Shown: positions 26,764 through 35,921, counted from the first letter of the stretch. The stretch is 64,000 nt of DNA from Roseovarius sp. (GCA_021775255.1 JAJFIA010000021.1:124001-188000); one strand, 5' to 3'. Made by a program: numbers and translations. Notes: generated by a model from the sequence alone, not told the origin.

Positions 26764-27624
26764 ATGCGGCATTCTCAACTCAGGGCCTTTCATTACACCG
26801 CTTTGCTTGGCGGCTTTTCGCGTGCCGCCGAGGCCTTGTTCCTGACCCAGCCCGCGATCTCGGAACAGGTTCGCAAACTGGAGCAGGAACAGGATGTTCT
26901 GTTGATCTCGCGCGAGCGCAAACAGATCACGCTCACCAAACAGGGCGAGAGGCTTTTTCACTTCACCAAACAGTTTTTCGAGGTTGAGCAGCAGATCCGG
27001 GAATACCTGTCGGAAAGCAGCGCCGCACTTGAGGGCACATTGCGGATCATCGCAGATTCTGCGCATCATGTAACCGGTATTCTCAGCCGTTTTCGCAAGC
27101 GTTTCCCCAATATCAAGGTGACGATACGCACCGGAAATACCGGTGAGATTCTGGATGAGCTGCGGGCGTATAATGCCGAAATTGGTGTGGTTGGAAGCCT
27201 CGGTGACAGCCGGGATATGATCTCATTCAACCTTGGCAGAAGTGAGATCATCGCCTTCGCGGCCAAAGGGTTCCTGCCTGCCGGGCAACACAGCCTGTGC
27301 CTGAGTGAGTTGAAAGACCATCCGCTTATTTATCGCGAGACCGGCTCAAAAACCCGGCAAAAACTGGTAGATGAGGCGGCCAGGCGAAAAATCCGCCTGA
27401 CCCCGGTGATCGAAGCCGAGGGCCGTGAAGCGGTGCGCGAGATTGTGGCCTCGGGGGCCGGTATCGGTTTTGTTTCGCGCGCGGAATTCAGCCATGATGA
27501 CAGGCTGGTACCGCTGGCACTTTCCGATGCTGATATCCATATGAGCGAAAGCATTGTGCATCTTGCGGGGCGTCGCGAGGTCCGGCTCATTCGGGCTTTC
27601 ATGGAATTCGCCCGCGCCTCTTAA
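26764..27624 (+). CDS. LysR-family regulator of the aminoethylphosphonate operon
   Basis: A 286-residue LysR regulator. The winged HTH occupies residues 1-60 (LRAFHYTALLGGFSRAAEALFLTQPAISEQVRKLE), followed by a linker helix and a periplasmic-binding-protein-like effector domain (about 90-285). Divergent transcription from phnW and a T-N11-A dyad in the gap make it the likely activator of phnWAY-pbfA, responding to AEP or an intermediate such as phosphonoacetaldehyde; the ligand is inference. It converges on fliP with 44 bases between the stops. An AEP transporter is not present beside it. Confidence 0.88.
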   Translation: MRHSQLRAFHYTALLGGFSRAAEALFLTQPAISEQVRKLEQEQDVLLISRERKQITLTKQGERLFHFTKQFFEVEQQIREYLSESSAALEGTLRIIADSAHHVTGILSRFRKRFPNIKVTIRTGNTGEILDELRAYNAEIGVVGSLGDSRDMISFNLGRSEIIAFAAKGFLPAGQHSLCLSELKDHPLIYRETGSKTRQKLVDEAARRKIRLTPVIEAEGREAVREIVASGAGIGFVSRAEFSHDDRLVPLALSDADIHMSESIVHLAGRREVRLIRAFMEFARAS

Positions 27625-27668
27625 ACAGGTTGAGCTGCCTTTCCAGCAATGCTGAAAATTCCGGACAG

Positions 27669-28442
27669 TCAGAAATATCCCTTTACAAGGCTGCCAGCAA
27701 TCAGGGACCAGCCATCGGCGATCACGAAAAACGCCAGTTTGAACGGCAGTGACACAACCACCGGGGGCACCATCATCATGCCCATCGACATCAGGATTGC
27801 CGCCACAACCAGATCAATGATCAGGAAGGGCAGGAAGACAAGAAATCCGATCTGAAAGGCGCGGGCAATTTCGGACAACAGAAAGCTCGGCACCAGAACA
27901 GACAGGGGCGCATCCGGGCCTGCTGCAATGCCCGCAGAATCGGGGCGCAGGGCTGCCATGGATGAAAATGTATCCGGATCAACCCGGCCCGCCATGAAAT
28001 CCCTGAACGGGGCAAGGGCCCTCGGAATGGCGGTTTCTATATCGATTGTATTATTTATCAGCGGGTCAATCCCCTGTTGCCAGGCCAGGGTAAAGACCGG
28101 CTCCATCACAAAATAGGTTAAAAACAGCGCCAGGCTGATGATCAGCATATTGGGCGGTGATTGCTGCAGGCCGATCCCCTGCCGCAGGATAGAAAGCACC
28201 GTAACCATGAATGGAAAACAGGTGATCATGATGGCAAGGCCGGGTGCCAGGCTGAGCACGGTGATCAACAGCATCAACTGTATCGCGCGCGCCGATAATG
28301 CCCCGCCCTCGCCCAGTGAGATCGAAATATCCTGCGCCGCCGCCGGCCCGGCCAGTACCATCAGGGCAAGCGGCAAAATCAGCCAATAGCGACAGGCTAA
28401 GGCAAATCGCCAGAAGGATATGGGCCGCGCGGCGCAGATCAT
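27669..28442 (-). CDS. fliP: Flagellar export apparatus protein FliP
   Basis: A 257-residue membrane component of the flagellar type III export gate. It starts with a cleavable signal peptide (residues 1-36, AAAQD), as FliP uniquely has, followed by the RAIQLMLLITVLSLAPGLAIMIT region, ARAFQIGFLVFLPFLIIDLVVAAILMSMGMMMV and a C-terminal VKGYF. FliP forms the pentameric core of the gate with FliR and FliQ. Its ATG overlaps the fliN stop (ATGA). Last gene of the fliF-fliH-fliN-fliP unit. Confidence 0.96.
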   Translation of the reverse strand: MICAARPISFWRFALACRYWLILPLALMVLAGPAAAQDISISLGEGGALSARAIQLMLLITVLSLAPGLAIMITCFPFMVTVLSILRQGIGLQQSPPNMLIISLALFLTYFVMEPVFTLAWQQGIDPLINNTIDIETAIPRALAPFRDFMAGRVDPDTFSSMAALRPDSAGIAAGPDAPLSVLVPSFLLSEIARAFQIGFLVFLPFLIIDLVVAAILMSMGMMMVPPVVVSLPFKLAFFVIADGWSLIAGSLVKGYF

Positions 28443-28741
28443 CCCAGACCGTCTTGCAGATTGGCAACCTCAGTCAGGCGAACCGCCAGTTGCCCGGCTT
28501 GCTCGCCCTCAAGCTCTTCCAGTTCCCCGCGGGCAATCAGGCGATCACCGACATATAGTTCGACCGCGTCATCAACCCGCCGATCAAGCGGCAAAACCGC
28601 GTCTTTGCCGAGTTTCAGCAGATCGCGGATCAAAGGCCGGGCCTTGCCCACGGAAATTGTAATCTCGATAGGGACTGACGAAAATGGATTGGCCAAATCC
28701 GCGGTGGGCTTTTGCCCGGCATCTACAGTTGCATCGCTCAT
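28439..28741 (-). CDS. fliN: Flagellar motor switch protein FliN
   Basis: A 100-residue C-ring protein that is almost only the SpoA domain: IEITISVGKARPLIRDLL at its start, and VELYVGDRLIARGELEE at its end. It lacks the long N-terminal extension of some FliN proteins. FliN helps switch rotation direction and docks the export ATPase complex. The C-terminus (EEANLQDGLG-like region) is slightly longer than the SpoA core. It overlaps fliH and fliP by four bases each. Confidence 0.92.
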   Translation of the reverse strand: MSDATVDAGQKPTADLANPFSSVPIEITISVGKARPLIRDLLKLGKDAVLPLDRRVDDAVELYVGDRLIARGELEELEGEQAGQLAVRLTEVANLQDGLG

Positions 28742-29325
28742 GCTATTTCCTTCCTGTTTTCTTCAAAAAATCCGGTTACGGCCAGATCAAGCCCTTCCAG
28801 AACCTGGGCAAGGTCAATCTCATGCTCGTTGGTGCCAAACCGGATGAAAACCTGACCATCGGCAAGTGATGCCTCTTCAATGATGCTCATGGGCATCGCC
28901 GGATTATCCGAGAGGATCCCTTCCAGCGCCGTGACATTCGCGGGCGCGGTGACAAGCTCGATCGGCTCTGGCCCCTGGGTTCTGGCCAGGCCCTCAAGCA
29001 CCTCGATCAGCCGGGTGCCAAGGGTTTCACGGGCAATTTTTGGCAACACCACTTCAACCATCTGCCGCAGAAGCGGTTCCAGTGAATTGAGCGCCGCCGC
29101 ATGGGCCTCGTGATAGGTAAAGGACAGCTCTTGCAGATTGCGGGCGAAATCGGCGGTGATATGGCGCGTATCATCCGATTGCGCCTTTACACTGTCATCC
29201 CAACCGGCCTGATACCCCTTTTCAAAGGCCTCCAGCCGCTGTTCTTCAAGCGACACATCGGTCAGGGAAATGGGCGTGCCCCGGGCGTAAGCGCCAAAAT
29301 CTTCAAGCAGGTGGGATATGGACAT
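28738..29325 (-). CDS. fliH: Flagellar assembly protein FliH
   Basis: A 195-residue cytoplasmic protein with the FliH pattern: a charged N-terminus with EKGYQAGWDDSV (about 34-45), a helical middle (ITADFARNLQELSFTYHEAHAAALNSL) and a compact C-terminal domain ending EGLDLAVTGFF. FliH holds the export ATPase FliI at the C-ring through FliN, which is the next gene. FliI itself is not in this window. It starts one base inside the fliF stop. Confidence 0.85.
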   Translation of the reverse strand: MSISHLLEDFGAYARGTPISLTDVSLEEQRLEAFEKGYQAGWDDSVKAQSDDTRHITADFARNLQELSFTYHEAHAAALNSLEPLLRQMVEVVLPKIARETLGTRLIEVLEGLARTQGPEPIELVTAPANVTALEGILSDNPAMPMSIIEEASLADGQVFIRFGTNEHEIDLAQVLEGLDLAVTGFFEENRKEIA

Positions 29326-30953
29326 CAGGCGGTCTCCTCTTCGCCTTCGAGCCAGCTACGCAGAATCTCAACGGTTTCTTCCTGACGCTCGCCAATCAGG
29401 CCGCGCAGGCGCTCAACCGGATCCTGCCCGCTGGCCATAGTCAATGCGGGCATGCCACCTTTGCCCGTTTGAGCATCCGAGATTACCGGGATATTTCCGG
29501 CATCGAAATCATTATCGGTTATCTCGCCCGTAAGAGATGCCGAGGTGGCAGCAGCGGTGTTGCTGATTGGCGCATCTTCTGAAGGTGGCACCAGTCGAGC
29601 TGTTGCATTAACGGGCGAACCTGACAGAACCGGACGCACAACAAACATGCCCAGAACAATCGCCACAACTGCCAGGACAAGTGCTTGAACAAGAGACATA
29701 ACATCAAGCCCCAGCCCGGCAAGAAAGGATGGCTCTGCTGCGGTTCCCATTGGTTCTTCGGGTATGAACTGCATGGTTTTGAGGGTGATGACATCGCCGC
29801 GCGCCTCATCAAACCCGACAGCCGAGGCCACAAGCTCGCGCAATGCTCCCAGTTCTTCCTCTGATCGCGGCTGAAATGTCTTCGTACCAGCGGCGTCGGC
29901 CACCACAGTGCCATTTACCAAAACCGCGACACTCAGCCGTTTGATTGCACCGGGGGCCAGTACAACCTCGCGCTCGGTTGAGGATACCTCATAATTAACC
30001 CGCTCGCGGGTCTCTGATGTCTGGCTGGACGACGAATCACCCGCCGCGCCATCCCCCTCGGGCAGGTTTGACGCCACGGTGACATCACCGCCGCCGCCCT
30101 GATCCGAGGATGTATCGGAGCGCTCTTCGGTATCGGTACTGATCGCAACCCGGCTGGCCGGATCAATCTGCTTTTCGCGAATGGATTCGCTGCGCGTTTC
30201 GGTATCAACCGTGGCCTCGACCATTACATTCCCCACACCAACCCGCGCCTCAAGCAGCCGTTTGATCCGCATCCGCATGGCTTCGGCCCGGTCATCAGGG
30301 GCATTTGCCGGGGCCTCTTCGGCCGAGCCGATCAGCCCGCCAACCGTATCAATGATCGCCACGTCCTCAGGCACCAGACCGGTCACAGCGGCCGCCACCA
30401 GAAATTTCAGGGCACGCGCATGTTTGGCCGTGATACTGCCGCCGCCTGTGGTGATCGAGACCGAGGCCGAGGGCCTGATATCGCGCTGAAACGGGTTTGA
30501 TCCGGTACTGGCAATATGTACCCGAACCCCAGTAATTGCAGGGTGTGACAGGATCGTCCGGGCCAGTTCGCCCTCTTTGGCACGCCAATAGGCGGCATCA
30601 AACATCTGCGATGTGGTGCCAAAACCGGAAAGTTCATCCAACAGTTCATAACCGCGCGCGGAACTTGCTGGCAATCCTTCGCTTGCCAGGGTCATGCGCA
30701 ATTCATCACGCCGGGACGCTTCGACAAAAATAGAATCCCCGCGCACCTCATAACGAACGCCGTGTTGCTCCAGAGCACTGACAACTTCGCCCGCCGGCCC
30801 ACTTTCAAGGCCCGCATATAATAATGTCAGGCTGGGGGATGAGGCCATGCGCGACAACGTCAGCACTGCGGCAAACATCGCAAGCGTGGCTGCAATGATG
30901 ATAATCCGGCGGCGCGTGTCCAATGCGGCCCAATTGGTAATGATCTGCTGCAA
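29325..30953 (-). CDS. fliF: Flagellar MS-ring protein FliF
   Basis: A 542-residue inner-membrane ring protein. It has two membrane helices (about 17-37 and near 430-450), an N-terminal periplasmic ring-building domain of the YscJ/FliF type (LYAGLESGPAGEVVSALEQHGVRYEV; GTTSQMFDAAYWRAKEGELARTI; RVHIASTGSNPF), a Ser/Gly-rich insert (about 300-340), and a C-terminal cytoplasmic tail that binds FliG. I chose TTG at 30953: GGAGG lies seven bases upstream (30961-30965), while the in-frame ATG at 30998 has no ribosome site. First gene of its unit and divergent from fliL. Confidence 0.93.
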   Translation of the reverse strand: MQQIITNWAALDTRRRIIIIAATLAMFAAVLTLSRMASSPSLTLLYAGLESGPAGEVVSALEQHGVRYEVRGDSIFVEASRRDELRMTLASEGLPASSARGYELLDELSGFGTTSQMFDAAYWRAKEGELARTILSHPAITGVRVHIASTGSNPFQRDIRPSASVSITTGGGSITAKHARALKFLVAAAVTGLVPEDVAIIDTVGGLIGSAEEAPANAPDDRAEAMRMRIKRLLEARVGVGNVMVEATVDTETRSESIREKQIDPASRVAISTDTEERSDTSSDQGGGGDVTVASNLPEGDGAAGDSSSSQTSETRERVNYEVSSTEREVVLAPGAIKRLSVAVLVNGTVVADAAGTKTFQPRSEEELGALRELVASAVGFDEARGDVITLKTMQFIPEEPMGTAAEPSFLAGLGLDVMSLVQALVLAVVAIVLGMFVVRPVLSGSPVNATARLVPPSEDAPISNTAAATSASLTGEITDNDFDAGNIPVISDAQTGKGGMPALTMASGQDPVERLRGLIGERQEETVEILRSWLEGEEETA

Positions 30954-31014
30954 TTCTTTGCCTCCTGATCCTCGGCGTTCTGCCGGGTGCAAAAACATCT
31001 TTCGCTCATCAGGC

Positions 31015-31029
31015 TTAATAATCGGTTAG
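31015..31029. promoter_or_regulatory. CtrA-like site between fliF and fliL
   Basis: TTAA-TAATCGG-TTAG (31015-31029) matches TTAA-N7-TTAA at seven of eight positions and lies midway between the divergent flagellar operons (62 bases from the fliF TTG, 46 from the fliL ATG). CtrA controls flagellar genes in Rhodobacterales, so one site could serve both directions. Inference only. Confidence 0.35.
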
Positions 31030-31074
31030 CTCTGTCCGGTTATGTTTCAGGAAATGAAGCTCACAGGTAGTAAA

Positions 31075-31569
31075 ATGGCAGAAGCTGAAGAAACCAAAGA
31101 AGAAGCCCCTAAGAAAAAGTCGAAAATGCCTTTGATACTTGGGCTTGTGCTGGCGCTCGCGGGTGGTGGCGGCGGATTTTATGCGGTCAGTTCCGGTTTG
31201 ATTCTGGGGGATGATTCGCATGTTTCAGATGAGATGGCAGATGACGGGGAAATGATCACGGATATGCCCGATGTCGCCTTTATCCCAATAGAGCCGCTGG
31301 TGATTTCCCTGGGCGAAGGCAGCAATAGCCGTCACCTGCGATTCCGGGCGCAGATTGAGGTGCGATCAAGCCATCAGCATGAGGTTGAAAGGCTGATGCC
31401 GCGGGTCGTGGATGTGCTCAATAATTATCTGCGCGCCCTTGATAGCAAGGATTTTGAGGACCGCAATATACTGGTGCGGATCAGGGCGCAGATGCTGCGG
31501 CGCATTCAGATTGTGACAGGTGGCGGGCGGGTCAAAGACCTGCTGATTATGGAATTTGTACTGAACTAA
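31075..31569 (+). CDS. fliL: Flagellar basal body-associated protein FliL
   Basis: A 164-residue single-pass membrane protein. The N-terminus is highly charged (EETKEEAPKKKSK), followed by a membrane helix rich in Gly (about 20-39), an acidic Met/Asp linker and a periplasmic stomatin-like FliL domain (FIPIEPLVISLGEG to LLIMEFVLN). It supports stator function under load. I chose ATG 31075 (MAEAEE); starts at 31042 and 31054 are in frame but add leader residues not typical of the family. First gene of the fliL to flhB unit. Confidence 0.92.
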   Translation: MAEAEETKEEAPKKKSKMPLILGLVLALAGGGGGFYAVSSGLILGDDSHVSDEMADDGEMITDMPDVAFIPIEPLVISLGEGSNSRHLRFRAQIEVRSSHQHEVERLMPRVVDVLNNYLRALDSKDFEDRNILVRIRAQMLRRIQIVTGGGRVKDLLIMEFVLN

Positions 31570-31579
31570 GGGCGGAAAA

Positions 31580-31957
31580 ATGGAAATGATTGCGGATATT
31601 TTGCTGGTGGCCGGTGCGCTTGGGGCCGGGTTTTATTGCTATATTCTGGCGCGGCGGCTGAGCCGGTTTAATGACCTTGAAAACGGGGTTGGCGGGGCAG
31701 TGGCGGTTTTGTCGGCGCAGGTGGATGACCTGACCAAGGTACTGGTAGCGGCACAAAATACCGCCAGCGCCTCAACCATGTCGCTTGACGGGCTGACAGA
31801 CCGGGCCGAAGGCGTGGCCAAACGGCTGGAGCTGATGGTTGCCGCGATGCACGATTTGCCCGAAGTGCCGGAAAAAGCAGTAGCGCCCAAACCTGAAGAG
31901 CCCCCTGCCGGCCCGGTTTTCAAACGCCATCAGGATACAAAGGCGGATGTCGCATAA
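31580..31957 (+). CDS. Bitopic flagellar-operon protein of unknown function
   Basis: A 125-residue protein with one membrane helix (about 5-25), a helical cytoplasmic segment with LSAQVDDLTKVLVAAQN and a proline-rich, lysine-containing tail (residues 90-115). The layout recalls PflI, the flagellar-positioning protein of Caulobacter, which is also bitopic with a Pro-rich tail and lies near fliL; I cannot confirm homology by eye. It sits 10 bases after fliL and forms TAATG with the next gene. A structural or localisation role for the basal body is the simplest guess. Confidence 0.65.
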   Translation: MEMIADILLVAGALGAGFYCYILARRLSRFNDLENGVGGAVAVLSAQVDDLTKVLVAAQNTASASTMSLDGLTDRAEGVAKRLELMVAAMHDLPEVPEKAVAPKPEEPPAGPVFKRHQDTKADVA

Positions 31958-32562
31958 TGGGAAGAGATAAAAAAGCACATCGCAAACGGCGGCAACCCGG
32001 GCGGGGGGCTTTGGTTATCATTGCGACATTACTGACCGGCTCCGCCTTGATTCGGCTAGGGGATAATGCGGGACAGGCGCTGGCGCGTGCGGTGGATGAT
32101 ACTGAAATGAGCGTGCCCCAGGCCATGCCAGGCCCGCAAGAGTGCAAATCCCCCGAAGGTATGCTGCAAATGCTGGAAGCCTTGCGCGCGCGTGAAGACA
32201 AGTTGGCAGAGCAGGAAACCGCCTTGCAGGACAGGATGCAGGCTTTGAAAATTGCCGATCGGGAAATCACCGGCAAGCTGACAGCGCTGACCACCGCAGA
32301 AGAAAAACTGCGTTCTACAATCGCATTGGCCGATAGCGCTGCCGAGGATGATCTGGCACGTCTCACCAAAGTCTATGAAAGCATGAAACCAAAACAGGCC
32401 GCCGCATTGTTTGAGGAAATGAACCCGGATTTTGCCGCCGGTTTTCTGGGCCGGATGCGCCCCGAAGCCGCCGCAGGTATCATGGCAAGCCTCAGCCCGC
32501 AGGCGGCCCTTACATTCAGCGTGGTGATGGCGGGGCGGAATGCCAATGTTCCAACCGAGTAA
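31957..32562 (+). CDS. MotE-like flagellar coiled-coil protein
   Basis: A 201-residue protein with a basic N-terminus (RKRRQPGR), a signal anchor helix (about 18-33), a long predicted coiled coil (about 62-125) and a C-terminal MgtE-N-like helical domain (KPKQAAALFEEMNPDFAAGFLGRM..). This architecture is that of MotE, a periplasmic chaperone that stabilises MotC and is required for motor function in Sinorhizobium. It is TAATG-coupled to the preceding gene. Its neighbour after motA may be the MotC-type client. The gene ends before a 72-base gap leading to motA. Confidence 0.75.
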   Translation: MGRDKKAHRKRRQPGRGALVIIATLLTGSALIRLGDNAGQALARAVDDTEMSVPQAMPGPQECKSPEGMLQMLEALRAREDKLAEQETALQDRMQALKIADREITGKLTALTTAEEKLRSTIALADSAAEDDLARLTKVYESMKPKQAAALFEEMNPDFAAGFLGRMRPEAAAGIMASLSPQAALTFSVVMAGRNANVPTE

Positions 32563-32634
32563 ATTATCAATGGCTCAGGGTTTCTTAACACCAGGATGCC
32601 ATGATGGCCCATATATATCCGGGTGGAGCATCTG

Positions 32635-33504
32635 ATGATCGGTCTTGTAGGCATTGTAGTTATTTTTGTGATGGTCTTTGGCGGGTATGTCATCGCCGGA
32701 GGCAAGATCGGAATCATCCTGAAAGCCTTACCGTTTGAGCTTATGATGATCGGCGGGGCCGCTGTTGGCGCGTTTTTCATAAGCAATGATTTTGCCGGTG
32801 TGAAACATACGCTGAAAGATGTTGGTAAAGTATTCAAAGGCCCTAAATGGAAACATGAGGATTACCGCGATCTTCTTTGCCTGTTATTTGAGCTGATCAG
32901 CCTGGCCAAGAAAAATCCTGTGGCCATTGAAGAGCATATTGAGGCCCCGGACGATTCTGCAATTTTTGCCAGGTATCCGAAAATTCTTGGTGACACTGAA
33001 ACCATTGCCCTGATCAGTGATACCCTGCGCTCGATCTCGATGAATTATGACGATCCTCATCAGGTTGAGGAAGTGCTGGAAAAGCGTATGGAGGCAAATC
33101 TAAATCATGCAATGCATGGCACACACGCATTGCAGTTCATGGCCGATGGCCTGCCTGCGTTGGGTATTGTTGCTGCGGTTTTGGGGGTGATCAAGACCAT
33201 GGCGTCGATTGATCAGCCACCTGAAGTGCTTGGGAAAATGATTGGCGGTGCCCTTGTGGGCACATTCCTGGGTGTCTTCTTGGCTTATGGGCTGGTCGGG
33301 CCTTTTGCCGAAAAGGTTAAGACCGTTGTTGAAGAAGACGGGCATTTTTATCAGTTGATCCGCGAGGTTCTGGTGGCCAATCTTTATAATCACGCCACCA
33401 ATATCTGCATTGAGGTCGGCCGCCAGAATACACCAATTCACAACAGGCCCAGTTTTACGGATCTCGAAGAAGCTCTCAAGGCAATTAAACAGGGGGCTGC
33501 GTGA
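32635..33504 (+). CDS. motA: Flagellar motor stator protein MotA
   Basis: A 289-residue proton-channel stator with four membrane helices (about 1-20, 32-52, 165-190, 198-220). GDTETIALISDTLRS and the cytoplasmic loop with NLNHAMHGTHALQFMADGLPALGIVAAVLGVIKTM are conserved, including the Pro near helix 3. I chose ATG 32635; GGTGGAG six bases earlier is the ribosome site, so the GTG inside it (32623) is not the start. MotB, normally its partner, is not adjacent. The stop overlaps the next gene (TGATG). Confidence 0.94.
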   Translation: MIGLVGIVVIFVMVFGGYVIAGGKIGIILKALPFELMMIGGAAVGAFFISNDFAGVKHTLKDVGKVFKGPKWKHEDYRDLLCLLFELISLAKKNPVAIEEHIEAPDDSAIFARYPKILGDTETIALISDTLRSISMNYDDPHQVEEVLEKRMEANLNHAMHGTHALQFMADGLPALGIVAAVLGVIKTMASIDQPPEVLGKMIGGALVGTFLGVFLAYGLVGPFAEKVKTVVEEDGHFYQLIREVLVANLYNHATNICIEVGRQNTPIHNRPSFTDLEEALKAIKQGAA

Positions 33505-35858
33505 TGCGCGGTATTTTAGCGCTCATGGGTGCCATGCTCATGGCATATCCGGCCCTGTCTGAACCGGTTAGGATACGTTCAGGTGAACATGAAAATTTCA
33601 CACGTATTGTATTCGATTTGCCAAATCGTGGTAAATGGAAGCTTCGTGAGGAGAACGAAAAAGCCATTTTTACTTTTGCCGGGCAAGAGCTTGAATTTGA
33701 CACCAGCTCAGCTTTCGACCGGCTGTCTGATGGCCGATTGTCTGCAATTTCCAGCGGACCGGGTGTCGATTCAGTAACAATTGAATTGGGCTGCAATTGC
33801 CTATTGTCCACATTCTGGTATGGCGGCACATCTTTAGTGGTTGATATTCGCGATGACGACAAGCCGCCTCAGTTTGAGCCGGTCACTGAAGCCAGTGACC
33901 CGGTAATTGATCGCCCTCTGCCACCACCTGATACGGCTGAAAGGCGCAGGATTTTTTCCGGGCCGCACAGATTGCCGGAAGTGAATACATCTGTCGCTGC
34001 GGATCTCGCGATAGAAAATCTATCAAGTGACTTATCTGTCGTATCAGCCAGGCCGACCCAGTCAGGGGAAACTCATAGCCCCGCCCCGGTTCCGGCTGAT
34101 GCACCGGTTGCTGATATGCATGACACTCGTGATGCATTGCTACGGCAAATTGGCCGCGCGGCCTCACAAGGCCTGTTGTCGCCCAATATGGAATTGCCTG
34201 GCAAAATCGAGCAGGATCATCCCACACCCGAAGCCAACAGCAGTGCAGCTCCTATGATTGCTGAGGCTGAAGTTAACCCAGACGCCACAAATCATATCAA
34301 CCTCAGAGCACAAAGCAGCATAGATCGGGATTTTCTGGGTGCGTTTGCAGAGGCTTCGGGAGATTCAGCCAATCCAACCTGCATCAACCCCGGCCTGATT
34401 GATGTTGCAGCCTGGGGTACGGATGAACCATTTGCGGATCAAATCGGTGCCGTGCGTATCCGGCTTTCCGGTGAGTTTGACAGAACCGATGCGGCGGTGG
34501 CATTGGAATTAACCCGGCTTTATTTATATTTTGGCTTTGGTGTTGAATCTCTCCAGGCATTGAAATTGGCCGTACCGGAAACACGCGAAACGGCTTTACT
34601 GAAGGATTTGGCGGCGATTTTCAAACAAGGATATGCGCCCTCCGGATCACATCTAGCCGGACAACTTGATTGTAATGCTCCGATATCTTTGTGGTCAGCC
34701 CTGTCATATCAAACTTTGCCGACAGATGTAGCGATTGATGAAAAAGCAATTCTGCTGGGCTTCAATTCTCTGCCGCCCCATTTGCGAAGCTATCTCGGCC
34801 CGATTTTGTCAGGCCGGTTTCTGAAGGCTGGGCATCCATCAATATCAGATCAAATTCTCAATATCCTTGAGCGCAATGAAGAAACAACAACCCCGCAAGC
34901 CGATCTTGCGAAAGCCGAAATAGTATTGGCTGAGGGTGCACATGAAGAAGCTGAAGACATCCTTGATGATGTGATCACAAGCGGCACCAAACCATCGGCC
35001 GAGGCCCTGTTGCGCAAAATTGATACGGCACTTGCGGCTGGCCATGAGATCTCTTTTGAAACCGCACAGCTCGCTGGGGCCTATGCCCAGGAGAACCGGG
35101 ATGAAACTTTGGGCCGTGAATTATCACAGGCATATGTAGTTTCACTTGCGGCTTCAGGTGCATTTAATCAATCCTATCAAGAGCTTGCGCGTCTGGGAGC
35201 AGAATTTAACCCGGAAAATAAGCATGATGCCCAATCAAGAATGCTTGGTTATTTAACCCTTAATGCGGATGATATGACATTTCTTGAACATGTTTTTTCA
35301 GACCATATCGGCCTGCCGGGGGACATGAATGCACAGGATGTCAATAACGTGGCAAAACGGCTATTGGCTCTTGGATTTGCCGAAAAAGCCCGGCAATTTC
35401 TAATACCACCGGCAGTTGGAGAAAACAGGCGTAACCGGGCATTATTGCGGGCTGAAGCTTTGCTTTTGGAAAATCGCCCGCGCCAGGCTGAAGTGGAATT
35501 GCTGGGTCTTGCCGGTGAAGATGCAAATATTTTGCGTGCAAGGGCGCGCAGTATGGTTGGCGAACACAATGCTGCGGCTCGGTTGTTTGCCTCGGGTAAT
35601 CAACAGGATATGGCGAAGCGGGAGGCCTGGCTTGCCGAGGATTGGGAGATGGTGCTTAGCTCGGGTGATCCTGTATTTACGGATGTGGCAATGCTGGTAA
35701 AACCTGATAAATCCCCCGCTGATGATACGATTTCAGCCGCGGATGATACGGCTGTGCTGGCACATGACAGGGCCCTGATTGAAGCAAGCAGTTCAGCCCG
35801 AAATTCGATTGAAGCCTTGTTGCAATCGTTACCCGGCCCAGTCACTCAAAGTGAATGA
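33504..35858 (+). CDS. Exported AMIN-like/alpha-solenoid protein of the flagellar operon
   Basis: A 784-residue protein starting directly at the motA stop (TGATG). It has a signal peptide (about 1-18, PALSEP), then a beta-rich domain (about 20-115: FTRIVFDLPNRGKWKL, VTIELGCNCLL, SLVVDIRDDD) resembling the AMIN domain that binds peptidoglycan, then a long Pro/Asp/Ser-rich linker (about 120-290) and an all-helical part (about 320-780) with TPR-like spacing (FQARxxL.., QAEVELLGLAG, NAAARLFASG). Coupling to motA and the size suggest a periplasmic stator partner, possibly the counterpart of rhizobial MotC; I could not establish homology. Two Cys at 95-97 (CNC) stand out. Confidence 0.7.
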   Translation: MRGILALMGAMLMAYPALSEPVRIRSGEHENFTRIVFDLPNRGKWKLREENEKAIFTFAGQELEFDTSSAFDRLSDGRLSAISSGPGVDSVTIELGCNCLLSTFWYGGTSLVVDIRDDDKPPQFEPVTEASDPVIDRPLPPPDTAERRRIFSGPHRLPEVNTSVAADLAIENLSSDLSVVSARPTQSGETHSPAPVPADAPVADMHDTRDALLRQIGRAASQGLLSPNMELPGKIEQDHPTPEANSSAAPMIAEAEVNPDATNHINLRAQSSIDRDFLGAFAEASGDSANPTCINPGLIDVAAWGTDEPFADQIGAVRIRLSGEFDRTDAAVALELTRLYLYFGFGVESLQALKLAVPETRETALLKDLAAIFKQGYAPSGSHLAGQLDCNAPISLWSALSYQTLPTDVAIDEKAILLGFNSLPPHLRSYLGPILSGRFLKAGHPSISDQILNILERNEETTTPQADLAKAEIVLAEGAHEEAEDILDDVITSGTKPSAEALLRKIDTALAAGHEISFETAQLAGAYAQENRDETLGRELSQAYVVSLAASGAFNQSYQELARLGAEFNPENKHDAQSRMLGYLTLNADDMTFLEHVFSDHIGLPGDMNAQDVNNVAKRLLALGFAEKARQFLIPPAVGENRRNRALLRAEALLLENRPRQAEVELLGLAGEDANILRARARSMVGEHNAAARLFASGNQQDMAKREAWLAEDWEMVLSSGDPVFTDVAMLVKPDKSPADDTISAADDTAVLAHDRALIEASSSARNSIEALLQSLPGPVTQSE

Positions 35859-35921
35859 AAAACCGGCCAAAGTTACCAAATATAAAGAACAAACACCTAA
35901 CCTGACGAGGACGGCTGCAGA

